Shown in pieces: positions 1 to 8,090 of a DNA stretch of 64,000 nucleotides. Each line of letters opens with the position of its first letter. Position 1 is the stretch's first letter. Made by a program: the position numbers and the translations under genes. The notes beneath the pieces are model-generated. The model saw only the letters and a program-made list of their open reading frames with translations. It was not told the origin of the DNA and did no database searches. This stretch comes from an uncultured Eubacterium sp. (GTDB taxonomy: Bacteria; Bacillota; Clostridia; Lachnospirales; Lachnospiraceae). The stretch spans positions 109,331 to 173,330 of the forward strand of contig CAKRGF010000001.1 in NCBI GenBank assembly GCA_934322085.1, in the 5' to 3' direction.

Positions 1-839
1 ATTACCATAATTAGAATTCCTACAAACATCATCATAATTGGAATTAACACCTTATTTCCAGCCATCTCAGCAAGCTGCAAAACTTTTTGCTTTTTTTCAT
101 GCCAAAGTTCCTTTGACATATCGGTTAACGAATTTGCTAACTCCTTATTTCCTTTTTCCAATCCTTGAATAATTGAAGAAGTAAATTTTCTTAATTCCGG
201 TGTGGCACATCGGTTGGCAAAACGATTTAATGCGGTCTTTAATGACACACCATTTTCAATTTCTTCCATTGTTATCTGCATTTGTTTATGTAGTTCATCG
301 TCATCTTCATAAGCTATTATTTCCCAAGCTTCGGTCACAATCATTCCTGCATTGATAAGCAATGCCATAGTAGATGCAACGTTAGGAAACTGCATCAAAT
401 AATTATCACTATTTTTCTTTATTTTTTCGGACAAAACAATAATAAAATAATAGTTTACAACAGCAAGCACAACTAACATTAAAACTATCATCATTAACCG
501 GTCTTCTGGAGAACATATGCACAACGTAAACATAAATACGTCCACCAAGAATAATGAAAATGTTAATCGCTGGGCATAATATACGCTTACATAGTATTCC
601 GCATACTTCTCCCCATATATTACAACCGCATCTTTTCTCATCTTTGATGCAATTGTCCCCTTCATATTTACTCGAAACAATTTCATCAAATGAAAGCCTA
701 CCCCATAGCATTCCTTTAATACGAATTCATCATCATTTAACGGTTCTATAACACTCTGATATTTAGATGACATCAAAAAAATCACCGTCAGCCAAATACA
801 AATTGTTGTTATTACGCCAATTAAAATATTTATTATCAT
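1..839 (-). CDS. tadC: TadC-like type II secretion F-domain membrane protein (partial, C-terminus beyond the window)
   Basis: Translating the minus strand from the ATG at 837-839 gives an open frame of about 280 codons that runs off the left edge without a stop, so the gene is partial. It is preceded by a GGAGG ribosome binding site. The protein begins with a membrane segment (MIINILIGVITTICIWLTVI), has a hydrophobic pair around residues 95-140, then a soluble helical stretch with ALLINAGMIVTEAWE and ANSLTDMSKELWHEKKQK, followed by a further membrane segment. This is the layout of T2SSF-domain inner-membrane platform proteins (TadC in Tad/Flp systems). It starts 11 bases after tadB stops, so it is the next gene of the same operon. 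Family assignment comes from layout and context; the missing C-terminus should carry the last membrane segment. Confidence 0.8.
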   Translation of the reverse strand, partial: MIINILIGVITTICIWLTVIFLMSSKYQSVIEPLNDDEFVLKECYGVGFHLMKLFRVNMKGTIASKMRKDAVVIYGEKYAEYYVSVYYAQRLTFSLFLVDVFMFTLCICSPEDRLMMIVLMLVVLAVVNYYFIIVLSEKIKKNSDNYLMQFPNVASTMALLINAGMIVTEAWEIIAYEDDDELHKQMQITMEEIENGVSLKTALNRFANRCATPELRKFTSSIIQGLEKGNKELANSLTDMSKELWHEKKQKVLQLAEMAGNKVLIPIMMMFVGILIMV

Positions 840-850
840 TAAACTTCCTC

Positions 851-1699
851 CTATGCTTTAATATCCAATATTTTTCTTCCAACAAAATAAGCAATAATAA
901 ACACAAATATCGATACCGTTGTCGAAATAATTCCCGATACAGAAGTAAAGTTTTCCGCAAATCCCTCTCCAGATGATTTCAACATAGCAATCAAAAAAAT
1001 TGGCATGAGAATCATAATATTCATTTGATTTGCACTACTAGAAACTTTGGTTTGAATTTCCATTTCTATTTCTATTTTTTCACTCAATATGTCGTAACAG
1101 CTCTTAACGATTTCTTTTAAATTACCACCACGTCTGTATGCAACTTCAAATACCTTTCCAAAATTAGATATATCCTCAACCCCTGTCCGCTTTCCAAAAT
1201 CAGAAAACAAATCTTCTATTTGAATCCCATTTTCCATTTCCTGCAAAAAAGCAGAAATTTCCTGTACAATATAATCTTTTTCTGTATACTGAATCAATAA
1301 ATCATTCCTTACCGTTTGCATAGCACTTGGGACATTTTGTCCTGCTGCAATCGAAACTGACAATGATTCCAGCATATCTACAAATTGTTTGCGTATTTTT
1401 TTTTTACGATTTCTTTTTAATTGTTTTTTCCTCATTGGCATAAGAATTTTAAATGAAATTATTCCAAATACAATCATCACACTTGAATCGATTATATACG
1501 TAATTCGCGTAGGTTCTCCGTGCATGTCAACTCCAATTCCACCATAAAATATATAACCAATCAATGCACCTATTGAAAAAAATGCAATCGCATACATAAT
1601 CCATTCCATTTTTTTCATATAATACTCATTATAATTTAATAGTGGTATTTTCATTGATGACATATACCACTGTGGCTCTCTCTCTTTTCTTTTTTTCAT
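851..1699 (-). CDS. tadB: TadB-like type II secretion F-domain membrane protein
   Basis: A 282-residue protein with an N-terminal pair of membrane helices (about residues 32-55 and 68-90), a basic cytoplasmic turn (KKQLKRNRKKKIRKQF), a T2SSF-like helical domain (about 105-215, with DMLESLSVSIAAGQNVPSAM and a GG near residue 192) and two C-terminal membrane segments. TadB and TadC form the inner-membrane platform on which the TadA ATPase works in Tad/Flp pilus systems. It lies between tadA (15-base gap) and tadC (11-base gap), the canonical tadA-tadB-tadC order. The assigned ATG follows an AAAGGG-like site. Individual membrane segment limits are estimates. Confidence 0.85.
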   Translation of the reverse strand: MKKRKEREPQWYMSSMKIPLLNYNEYYMKKMEWIMYAIAFFSIGALIGYIFYGGIGVDMHGEPTRITYIIDSSVMIVFGIISFKILMPMRKKQLKRNRKKKIRKQFVDMLESLSVSIAAGQNVPSAMQTVRNDLLIQYTEKDYIVQEISAFLQEMENGIQIEDLFSDFGKRTGVEDISNFGKVFEVAYRRGGNLKEIVKSCYDILSEKIEIEMEIQTKVSSSANQMNIMILMPIFLIAMLKSSGEGFAENFTSVSGIISTTVSIFVFIIAYFVGRKILDIKA

Positions 1700-1714
1700 A
1701 ACAATCGCCCTTTC

Positions 1715-2959
1715 CTAAATAACTTGTTTTATCCCGGCAAGTTTCAGTTTATAATCATTTACCAGCGGGTTTTTGGTTCTTACAAGACTTCCACTAACCT
1801 TTTCAAGTGTACTATTTTCATCCTCTTCAAATACATAAAGCGGATTTAACTGAATCTCACCGTCCTGGTATCCTAAAACTTCTGTAATCTCCATTGTCTT
1901 ACGTGAGTGGTCACGCAGTCTTGACAAATGAACAATGATATCTACCGCGGATGCAATCTGCTGTCGAATTGCTTCCAATGGCAGCCCATCTGCCCCCTGC
2001 AGCACCATTGTTTCTAATCGGCTCAGCATATCATGAGTCGAATTAGCGTGTCCGGTTGACAGTGAGCCATCATGGCCGGTGTTCATTGCCTGAAGCATAT
2101 CCAGTGCTTCACCACCTCGAACCTCACCGACTACAATTCTCTCTGGTCTCATTCGAAGAGAAGATTTAATCAAATCACGTATCGTAATTGCACCTGCTCC
2201 TGCCGCATTTGCATTTCTAGTCTCCATACTTACCAGATTTTCAATTCCTGTAATCTGCAATTCCGCCGAATCTTCAATCGTAATAACACGTTCCGTCTTT
2301 GGAATATAATTGGAAAGCGCATTTAAAAAGGTTGTCTTTCCGGAACCGGTTCCGCCACTGATGAAAATATTGTATTTGGCTTTTACCAGACTCTCTAATT
2401 TATCCGCAATCTCCTGTGTCAGTGAACCATAGGAAATCAGTTTTTCAATTGTCATCGGCTCCTTGGAAAACTTACGAATTGTTACCGTCGGACCACACAG
2501 TGCAATCGGCGGTAAAACAACATTAACACGCGAACCATCCGGGAGCCTGGTATCTACAATCGGATTTGCCTGATTAACTTCACGCCCCGCCAGACCAACA
2601 ATACGCTGGATAATATCCTCTAATCTGCGCTGGCTTTCAAACTTGCGGTTTAATTTTGTCAGGGTTCCCTTCTTCTCGATAAAAATATTATCCGGACCAT
2701 TAATCATTACTTCCGTCACATTATCATCCGATAAAATAGAATCTAAAATACCAAATCCACGAATAGAACCATAAATTTCCTGAACCATTTGAACTTTTTC
2801 CTCAATTGAAAAGAATCCATCCTTTGTTCTTTCAAAAATTAATTCCTCAATTTTATCTTCCAATTCTTCATTGCTCATAGATGTTATCGTTAAGTTATCC
2901 ATGATGTACTGTCTGGTTTCCTGAATCATGACATCCATTTGTGTTTCTTTCTTTTCCAT
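1715..2959 (-). CDS. tadA: TadA/CpaF-type secretion ATPase
   Basis: A hexameric type II/IV secretion ATPase of 414 residues that powers assembly of Tad/Flp filaments. Visible motifs are a Walker A GGTGSGKTTF near residue 208, an Asp box ITIEDSAELQ, a Walker B-type stretch RPERIVVGEVRGGEA and the His box GSLSTGHANS. The N-terminal region (about 1-170) carries the CpaF-like signature DNVTEVMINGPDNIFIEKKG. The frame can be extended four codons upstream to a GTG at 2971, but the ATG at 2959 has a GGAGG site five bases before it and is preferred. The PP2C gene's stop codon is immediately upstream, suggesting tight translational coupling. Downstream are tadB and tadC. Confidence 0.93.
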   Translation of the reverse strand: MEKKETQMDVMIQETRQYIMDNLTITSMSNEELEDKIEELIFERTKDGFFSIEEKVQMVQEIYGSIRGFGILDSILSDDNVTEVMINGPDNIFIEKKGTLTKLNRKFESQRRLEDIIQRIVGLAGREVNQANPIVDTRLPDGSRVNVVLPPIALCGPTVTIRKFSKEPMTIEKLISYGSLTQEIADKLESLVKAKYNIFISGGTGSGKTTFLNALSNYIPKTERVITIEDSAELQITGIENLVSMETRNANAAGAGAITIRDLIKSSLRMRPERIVVGEVRGGEALDMLQAMNTGHDGSLSTGHANSTHDMLSRLETMVLQGADGLPLEAIRQQIASAVDIIVHLSRLRDHSRKTMEITEVLGYQDGEIQLNPLYVFEEDENSTLEKVSGSLVRTKNPLVNDYKLKLAGIKQVI

Positions 2960-2970
2960 GTTATCCTCCA

Positions 2971-3744
2971 CTACGGCTCTACCCGTACAGCAATCGCTGT
3001 TATATTATCTGTTTCATCTCTCTTTTTATTTTCTTCTACTAACTCCAGCAGATTTTGTTTTATTTTTTCATTCTTCTTCGCCTTATTCGGTCGAAGTTTT
3101 CTCCACATTTCTTTTTCTTGTAATTTATGGACAAATCCATCCGAGCAAAGTAAAAAGGTCTCCTCTGTATCGATATTTCCAGAAAAGAATTCGGTCTGTA
3201 TGCTGCCTCTTGCCCCAATACACTGCAGCAATTGATTTTTTCTTGTATCCCTCTCTGCTTCAGTCGGTGTAATAATCCCCATCCGGACTTCCTGCATCAC
3301 TCTGCTATGATCATTTGTAATCTGTTCCATCGTTCTTTTACTGATTTTATAAATTCTGGAATCACCAACATGTATTCCAAAATAACGCCCCGGTAACATC
3401 AACAAGAGTGACACTGTCGTTCCCATAGAAGCACCTGTATCATTACCATACTCTATGAGGTACTTATTATGTTCTACTAAAATTTCATCAAGCTGCTCTC
3501 TTAATTGATTAATCTCCACTCCTTGTATCAACAATTCCTTAAATTGACTGTCATACCATTTTTCTATTTTTTGTACCATAGACTGACTCGCAAACTCTCC
3601 ATGGGATAATCCCCCCATGCCATCGCAAACCACAGCAAGTCCAACCTTTCCAAAAATTGAATCCTGAATATGGATACACGCCGAATCCTGATTCACTTTT
3701 CTCGTTGTACCCACGTCGGATACTACACCACATTGAAACTCCAT
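2971..3744 (-). CDS. PP2C-family serine/threonine phosphatase in the Tad cluster
   Basis: A 257-residue Stp/PrpC-type protein phosphatase. The PP2C metal-binding motifs are present in order: NQDSACIH (about residue 18), CDGMGGLSHGE (about 40), GDSRIYKIS (about 125), CSDGF (about 200) and ETDNITAIAVR near the C-terminus. The family removes phosphate from Ser/Thr residues with two bound metal ions. It sits between the FHA-domain gene (9-base gap) and tadA, so its likely substrates are phosphoproteins recognised by that FHA domain or components of the Tad machine. No Ser/Thr kinase gene is visible in the window; one may lie outside it. Size and motifs are complete, with no sign of inactivation. 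Confidence 0.92.
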   Translation of the reverse strand: MEFQCGVVSDVGTTRKVNQDSACIHIQDSIFGKVGLAVVCDGMGGLSHGEFASQSMVQKIEKWYDSQFKELLIQGVEINQLREQLDEILVEHNKYLIEYGNDTGASMGTTVSLLLMLPGRYFGIHVGDSRIYKISKRTMEQITNDHSRVMQEVRMGIITPTEAERDTRKNQLLQCIGARGSIQTEFFSGNIDTEETFLLCSDGFVHKLQEKEMWRKLRPNKAKKNEKIKQNLLELVEENKKRDETDNITAIAVRVEP

Positions 3745-3753
3745 ATTTTTCTC

Positions 3754-4962
3754 CTAACACAGCCGCAGTATATATTCATCTCTGCCAAATCGAATGACAT
3801 CTCCATTCTTTACTTGAAAATTAATATTGCTTTGTATTTTTTCTCCGTTCACGAATGTTCCATTTTTTGAATTAGCATCCCGGACAAAGACAATTTTTTC
3901 CTGCTCATCTAACACGATACTGGCATGCAGCCTTCCAACTGTCGGTTCTGAAGTTACATAATCCACATACTTTTCTTCACGCCCAATCTTAAAATCTTTT
4001 TTATTTATCGGAATTTGATTGTTTGTTTTTTTATCTATCAAATATGGCATAAATAAAGCTTCCTCACCGCTCTCATCCAGTAAAGTTTCCCCAATTTCCT
4101 GCACTGCCTGCCTTTCCTTTTTCTTAGAATTCGTAATTGATTTATTCTGACCAGGAATTTCAAAAGCAAACGGCTCAGCCTGCTGCGTATTATTATGCTT
4201 TTTCTTTTTCTTTGAAAATAAACCAATAATCCCCTCCTTTTTTTTATCTTCTTTCTCCGTTTTCATAACACTGGAAGAGATTTTAGTATCTCCTGTCGGT
4301 ACATTATAAATAACATTTGCCTTATCTTCTTTTTTCTCTTGCACAAATGGTTTTTCATTCTCGTATTTTACTTTTTCACCGCCATTATTTCTCACAAAAT
4401 TTGGTTCCTCTAACTTTTGAATTTTTTCTGCATATTTTTTTATTGTAATTTTTTCATCTGCTAGATAACTTTGCAATGCTTCTAATTTCTCGATGTCATC
4501 CCTCTTGTCATAGTTCAAGTTATGTAATAACGTAGTAAGGAACTCTTTCCATGTTATCTGTACAAACAATTTATCTTCAATAGGAAGAAATACTAACTCG
4601 ATTTTTCTACTTGTCAAATCAACAAATACAACATCCATATCCAGCACAAAATGACCTTCATTCAGCATATACTGCTCACAATCACTCATAGCCGCAACAA
4701 TTCCCTGTACCGCTGGATATATTTCCTCCCAACGGACAAGACCTCCCAAAAACTGTGACAATCTCATCTTATTTGTCATTTCATACATAAATATAATTTC
4801 ATCATTATTTTGTGCAGATGAAAAAGGAAGAAGACCCTTAATAACATTATTTTTCATCATCTCCACCTCAATATGATCCATACGCGATGTGTTTGTGACA
4901 CGATATGTTAATAACTTCTTCTCTCCAAATTCTACTTTCTGAAAACTAACACTTTTATACAT
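3754..4962 (-). CDS. FHA-domain protein with a Tad-cluster N-terminal domain (DUF6382-like)
   Basis: A 402-residue cytosolic-looking protein. The N-terminal 170 residues form a globular domain typical of Clostridia FHA proteins from pilus clusters (my recollection is DUF6382; not checked). A charged, low-complexity linker rich in Lys/Glu/Asn follows (about 175-300). The C-terminal FHA domain (about 325-400) shows FKIGREEKYVDYV, GRLHASIVLD and ANSKNGTFVNGE, the conserved GR, SxxH-like and N residues of a phosphothreonine-binding forkhead fold. It overlaps the TadZ-like gene by eight bases and is followed by the PP2C gene. I infer a phospho-dependent adaptor in filament assembly. Confidence 0.85.
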   Translation of the reverse strand: MYKSVSFQKVEFGEKKLLTYRVTNTSRMDHIEVEMMKNNVIKGLLPFSSAQNNDEIIFMYEMTNKMRLSQFLGGLVRWEEIYPAVQGIVAAMSDCEQYMLNEGHFVLDMDVVFVDLTSRKIELVFLPIEDKLFVQITWKEFLTTLLHNLNYDKRDDIEKLEALQSYLADEKITIKKYAEKIQKLEEPNFVRNNGGEKVKYENEKPFVQEKKEDKANVIYNVPTGDTKISSSVMKTEKEDKKKEGIIGLFSKKKKKHNNTQQAEPFAFEIPGQNKSITNSKKKERQAVQEIGETLLDESGEEALFMPYLIDKKTNNQIPINKKDFKIGREEKYVDYVTSEPTVGRLHASIVLDEQEKIVFVRDANSKNGTFVNGEKIQSNINFQVKNGDVIRFGRDEYILRLC

Positions 4963-6025
4963 AATCCTGTCCTCCCGGCTGATATATTGATAATAGATTT
5001 GTATTTTCAGAGTTTACAAGGGCATCTATGATTAATTTTTGCATTTTTGTATCACTAATAAGCGGTAATTCAGCCAAAATCGGCACACCAATTTCCTGTC
5101 TTGGTTCCTCATACTTATTCTGTATCACATTTACCCTAGTGGATAAATCCGTTTGATTCACTTCGTCATTTTGTCTTAACCAAGTCATTAACATCTGTGA
5201 TTTCTCTGCCACAGTATCAGTTCCATCTATTACTAATAAAATCTGGTCTGACAAGGACATGATTTTTTTAGCGGTATCCTCATTTGCACACGGAAGATCA
5301 ATAACAACGCAATGAAATCTCCCCATTGCTCTTACAGCATCCAGCAGTTCTTTCCATTCGTCTTGTTCCAATTCACTAATTTCGTTTGGATTTATTGGTT
5401 TTGAAAAGAAATATAACCCTCCATAAGTCTGTTTTAACGAACTTTCTATTTTCATTTGCAGATTTCCTTTTCCACATTTTACCGCAAATAAAATATTAGA
5501 AAAATTAGAATTGCCTTCTGCATTCAGAAAATAGTCTACATTTGAAAAACTCTCAAGGGACAAATACAATACCTGATATCCTTTTTTTACAAGTTGTCTA
5601 GCATATACTAAGGATGCCGTAGTTTTTCCTACCCCTCCTGCCGCAGAAGTAAAAGCAATCACCGGCGATTCTTTTGATATTTCATAAGAATAGGTAATTC
5701 CACTTTTATGCTCTGCAATCGCATCCAGAATACCTTTATAAAGATTCTCTACTTTTTGATATTTACAGATAGCTGGTCTGCCATTCATTTCCTTAATCCC
5801 TATTTCGGAGGTCAATATCATACTCTTTTCCACTGCCTCTTCAGGAAGTAAAGATGCAGCTGCAAGCAAAATATCATAGGTACTGTTCGAAATATATCCT
5901 TTTAATGCTGTCAAATCCGAAAAAGTAACAATATCAACCTCATTAAAATAATAAATTTTGAAAGCACGAATAAAATGATTTATGTATTTTTCATCGGTGT
6001 CTGCTAAAACTAATCTTATCTTCAT
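4955..6025 (-). CDS. tadZ: ParA/MinD-like ATPase (TadZ/CpaE-like)
   Basis: A 356-residue protein with an N-terminal receiver-like domain (about 1-110, MKIRLVLADTDEKYINHF) and a C-terminal deviant Walker A ATPase domain (AFTSAAGGVGKTTASLVYAR near residue 130, HCVVIDLPCAN near 245, LLVIDGTDT near 270). TadZ/CpaE proteins of this architecture localise Tad/Flp machines to a cell site. The receiver-like part lacks a clear phospho-acceptor context. Two adjacent ATG codons (6028 and 6025) are possible; the second has better spacing to the AGGAG site. It is the first gene of the Tad operon and lies directly behind the operon promoter. Confidence 0.85.
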   Translation of the reverse strand: MKIRLVLADTDEKYINHFIRAFKIYYFNEVDIVTFSDLTALKGYISNSTYDILLAAASLLPEEAVEKSMILTSEIGIKEMNGRPAICKYQKVENLYKGILDAIAEHKSGITYSYEISKESPVIAFTSAAGGVGKTTASLVYARQLVKKGYQVLYLSLESFSNVDYFLNAEGNSNFSNILFAVKCGKGNLQMKIESSLKQTYGGLYFFSKPINPNEISELEQDEWKELLDAVRAMGRFHCVVIDLPCANEDTAKKIMSLSDQILLVIDGTDTVAEKSQMLMTWLRQNDEVNQTDLSTRVNVIQNKYEEPRQEIGVPILAELPLISDTKMQKLIIDALVNSENTNLLSIYQPGGQDYV

Positions 6026-6063
6026 CATATACTCCTAATTAAGAATACTATTTAATAAATATC

Positions 6064-6102
6064 TTTACTTAATATTATAGTAAATATGTTTACTAAAATC
6101 AA
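6064..6102 (-). promoter_or_regulatory. Tad operon promoter with embedded palindromic operator
   Basis: On the minus strand a -35 TTGATT (6097-6102) and -10 TATAAT (6074-6079) are separated by 17 bases. The spacer is almost entirely filled by the palindrome AGTAAA-CATA-TTTACT (6079-6094), and a further AGTAAA half-site follows the -10 (6064-6069). The geometry suggests a repressor site that blocks RNA polymerase. The divergent XRE regulator gene at 6166 is the obvious candidate for the binding protein (inference). Confidence 0.75.
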
Positions 6103-6165
6103 TAGTTAATCTTCTCACTATGCTATTATCAGTATCTAACAATAAATGAAAGGGATGATGATTCG

Positions 6166-6405
6166 TTGACTAATTATTCTTACTATACTCGACGAATTCG
6201 CGATATTAGGGAAGACAATGATTTAACACAACAACAAATTGCAGAAATATTAGGAACATCCCAAACAATGTACGCACGCTATGAGCGTGGTGCAAATGAA
6301 TTACCGGTACGGCATTTGATTCGACTCGCTGAATTTTATCATGTGTCTACGGATTACCTGCTTGGCCTTACTAACGAAAAAAAAACATACCAAGGAAAAA
6401 AATAA
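6166..6405 (+). CDS. XRE-family helix-turn-helix transcriptional regulator
   Basis: A 79-residue single-domain DNA-binding protein. The HTH_3 fold is clear: IRDIREDNDLTQQQIAEILGTSQ, then YARYERGANELPVRHLIRLAEFYHVSTDYLLGLT. It has no sensor or effector domain. The start is a TTG, with an AAAGGG stretch upstream at a longish spacing; nearby ATGs are out of frame and stop at once. It is divergent from the Tad operon and separated from it by a promoter carrying a palindrome, so it is a good candidate for control of the Tad genes and itself. It ends within a strong bidirectional terminator. Confidence 0.88.
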   Translation: MTNYSYYTRRIRDIREDNDLTQQQIAEILGTSQTMYARYERGANELPVRHLIRLAEFYHVSTDYLLGLTNEKKTYQGKK

Positions 6406-6450
6406 AGACGAGATAAGAAACCAATCGGTTTCTCCTCTCGTCTTTATTTT
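6399..6450. terminator. Bidirectional rho-independent terminator between the XRE gene and rpmF
   Basis: Perfect 15-base arms AAAATAAAGACGAGA (6399-6413) and its complement (6436-6450) enclose a nested AGAAACC/GGTTTCT hairpin. The A and T runs at the stem ends make it work for the convergent transcripts of the XRE gene (+) and rpmF (-). Confidence 0.92.
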
Positions 6451-6476
6451 ATCTGTACACGGCTAAGCCGTCACAA

Positions 6477-6662
6477 TTATTCTGCTGTAGTAGAGATAAT
6501 CTCTTTTTTATTGTAGCTTCCACAATTTTTGCAAACACGGTGTGGTACCATCAAAGCGCCACATTTACTGCATTTTACCAAAGTTGGAGCAGTCATCTTC
6601 CAGTTTGCTCTACGCTTATCTCTTCTCGCTTTCGAAGATTTATTCTTAGGACAGATACTCAT
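6477..6662 (-). CDS. rpmF: 50S ribosomal protein L32
   Basis: A 61-residue L32 of the zinc-binding type: N-terminal MSICPKNKSSKARRDKRRANW and two CxxC pairs in VKCSKCGALMVPHRVCKNCG that bind one zinc ion. L32 is a component of the large ribosomal subunit. A GGAGGTG site precedes the ATG. The gene has its own consensus promoter and ends before a strong terminator, so it looks monocistronic. The DUF177/YceD gene that commonly precedes rpmF in Firmicutes is absent: only 119 bases separate rpmF from ackA. Confidence 0.96.
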   Translation of the reverse strand: MSICPKNKSSKARRDKRRANWKMTAPTLVKCSKCGALMVPHRVCKNCGSYNKKEIISTTAE

Positions 6663-6702
6663 GTCGATTACACCTCCTCTGAATTACTCAAACACTTTTT
6701 CC

Positions 6703-6731
6703 ATTATACTTGCTTGACCTAGTCTTGTCAA
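6703..6731 (-). promoter_or_regulatory. rpmF promoter (perfect sigma-A consensus)
   Basis: Minus-strand TTGACA (6726-6731), a 17-base spacer and TATAAT (6703-6708), both hexamers fully matching the housekeeping consensus. This would give very strong, probably growth-dependent transcription of rpmF independent of ackA. Confidence 0.9.
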
Positions 6732-6781
6732 CAGTTTTTTAGAAAAAATAGTCGAATTTTCCAATTATATATTACAAAATC

Positions 6782-7972
6782 TTATTTCAAAAGAGCAACC
6801 GTCTCATGAGCAATTGCCAATTCCTCGTTTGTCGGAATGACAGCAACGGTAACCTTAGAATCCGGTGTGGAAATAATCTTCTCCTCACCGCGAATCTGGT
6901 TTGCTTCTTTATCCAATGTGATTCCCATATAACCAAAGTGATTCAGAACCTGCTCACGTACAACAATGTTGTTCTCGCCAAGACCTGCAGTAAATACGAT
7001 AGCATCTACACCATTCATGGCTGCGATATAAGAACCGATATATTTTGCTGTGCGGTAGCTGAATACTTCAACGGCAAGTTTTGCTCTTTCATTTCCTTCG
7101 TTAGAAGCCTTGTCCAAATCACGGAAGTCACTGGATACGCCGGAAATACCGAGTACACCGGATTTCTTATTTAAGATAACCATAACTTCCTCTAAAGATT
7201 TATTCAGGCTGTGTGCAAGATACTCAACGATAGTCGGGTCCATATCACCGCAACGGGTCCCCATAACAAGACCTTCCATTGGTGTCATACCCATGCTGGT
7301 ATCTACAACTTTTCCGTTCTTTACAGCGGAAATACTGGAGCCGTTGCCAAGGTGGCAGACAATAATTTTTGAATTATCCGGATCCAGGTTCAACATCTGA
7401 ATCGCACGTTTGGAAACAAAGCTGTGGCTTGTTCCGTGGAAGCCGTAACGACGTACTTTATATTTTTCATAATACTCATATGGAAGACCGTACATATAAG
7501 CAACCGGTTCCATAGTCTGATGAAAGGCGGTATCAAATACACCGATATTTGGCACGCCCGGCATAATTGCCTGACAAGCGCGGACACCGATTAAATTTGC
7601 CGGATTATGTAATGGTGCCAAAGGACTACATTCTTCAACACCGGCGATTACTTCGTCATCTATAATAACGGATTTTGTAAATTTCTCACCACCATGTACC
7701 AGACGATGACCAATGGCGTCAATTTCATCTAAGTTTTTGATGACACCATAATTTTCATTCGTCAAAGCATCCAATACCATGCGGATTGCTACTTCGTGAT
7801 CCGGCATAGCCTGCTCAATCACAACTTTTTCTCCACCATTTGGTGTGTGGTTCAAACGTCCGTCAATTCCAATTCTTTCGCAAAGACCCACTGCCAATGC
7901 AACCTCTGTTTCGGAGTCAATCAACTGATATTTCAGTGAAGAACTTCCGCAGTTAATAACTAATACTTTCAT
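6782..7972 (-). CDS. ackA: Acetate kinase
   Basis: A 396-residue acetate kinase, converting acetyl phosphate and ADP to acetate and ATP, the last step of acetate fermentation. Family motifs: MKVLVINCGSSSLKYQLID at the start (phosphate-binding), VGHRLVHGG-like AIGHRLVHGGEKF, FHGTSHSFV, CHLGNGSSISAVKNGKVVDTSMGMTPMEGLVMGTRCG and FTAGLGENN. Length is normal for the family. Upstream in-frame codons exist, but the ATG at 7972 has a GGAGG site five bases before it. No phosphotransacetylase gene is adjacent, which is unusual because pta often neighbours ackA. Confidence 0.97.
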   Translation of the reverse strand: MKVLVINCGSSSLKYQLIDSETEVALAVGLCERIGIDGRLNHTPNGGEKVVIEQAMPDHEVAIRMVLDALTNENYGVIKNLDEIDAIGHRLVHGGEKFTKSVIIDDEVIAGVEECSPLAPLHNPANLIGVRACQAIMPGVPNIGVFDTAFHQTMEPVAYMYGLPYEYYEKYKVRRYGFHGTSHSFVSKRAIQMLNLDPDNSKIIVCHLGNGSSISAVKNGKVVDTSMGMTPMEGLVMGTRCGDMDPTIVEYLAHSLNKSLEEVMVILNKKSGVLGISGVSSDFRDLDKASNEGNERAKLAVEVFSYRTAKYIGSYIAAMNGVDAIVFTAGLGENNIVVREQVLNHFGYMGITLDKEANQIRGEEKIISTPDSKVTVAVIPTNEELAIAHETVALLK

Positions 7973-8028
7973 CATAACCTCCATTTCAGAGCGTAGCTAA
8001 ATACTATGTCTGTTATTCATACCGTATT

Positions 8029-8057
8029 ATTATACGCCTGAATTTTCAAAAAAACAA
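8029..8057 (-). promoter_or_regulatory. Probable ackA promoter
   Basis: Minus-strand TTGTTT (8052-8057), 17-base spacer, TATAAT (8029-8034). It lies about 60 bases upstream of the ackA start and downstream of the cysE-like stop, so ackA is transcribed separately from the acetyltransferase gene. Confidence 0.7.
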
Positions 8058-8090
8058 GCGTACATTTATAAATTTATACAATGGATAATT

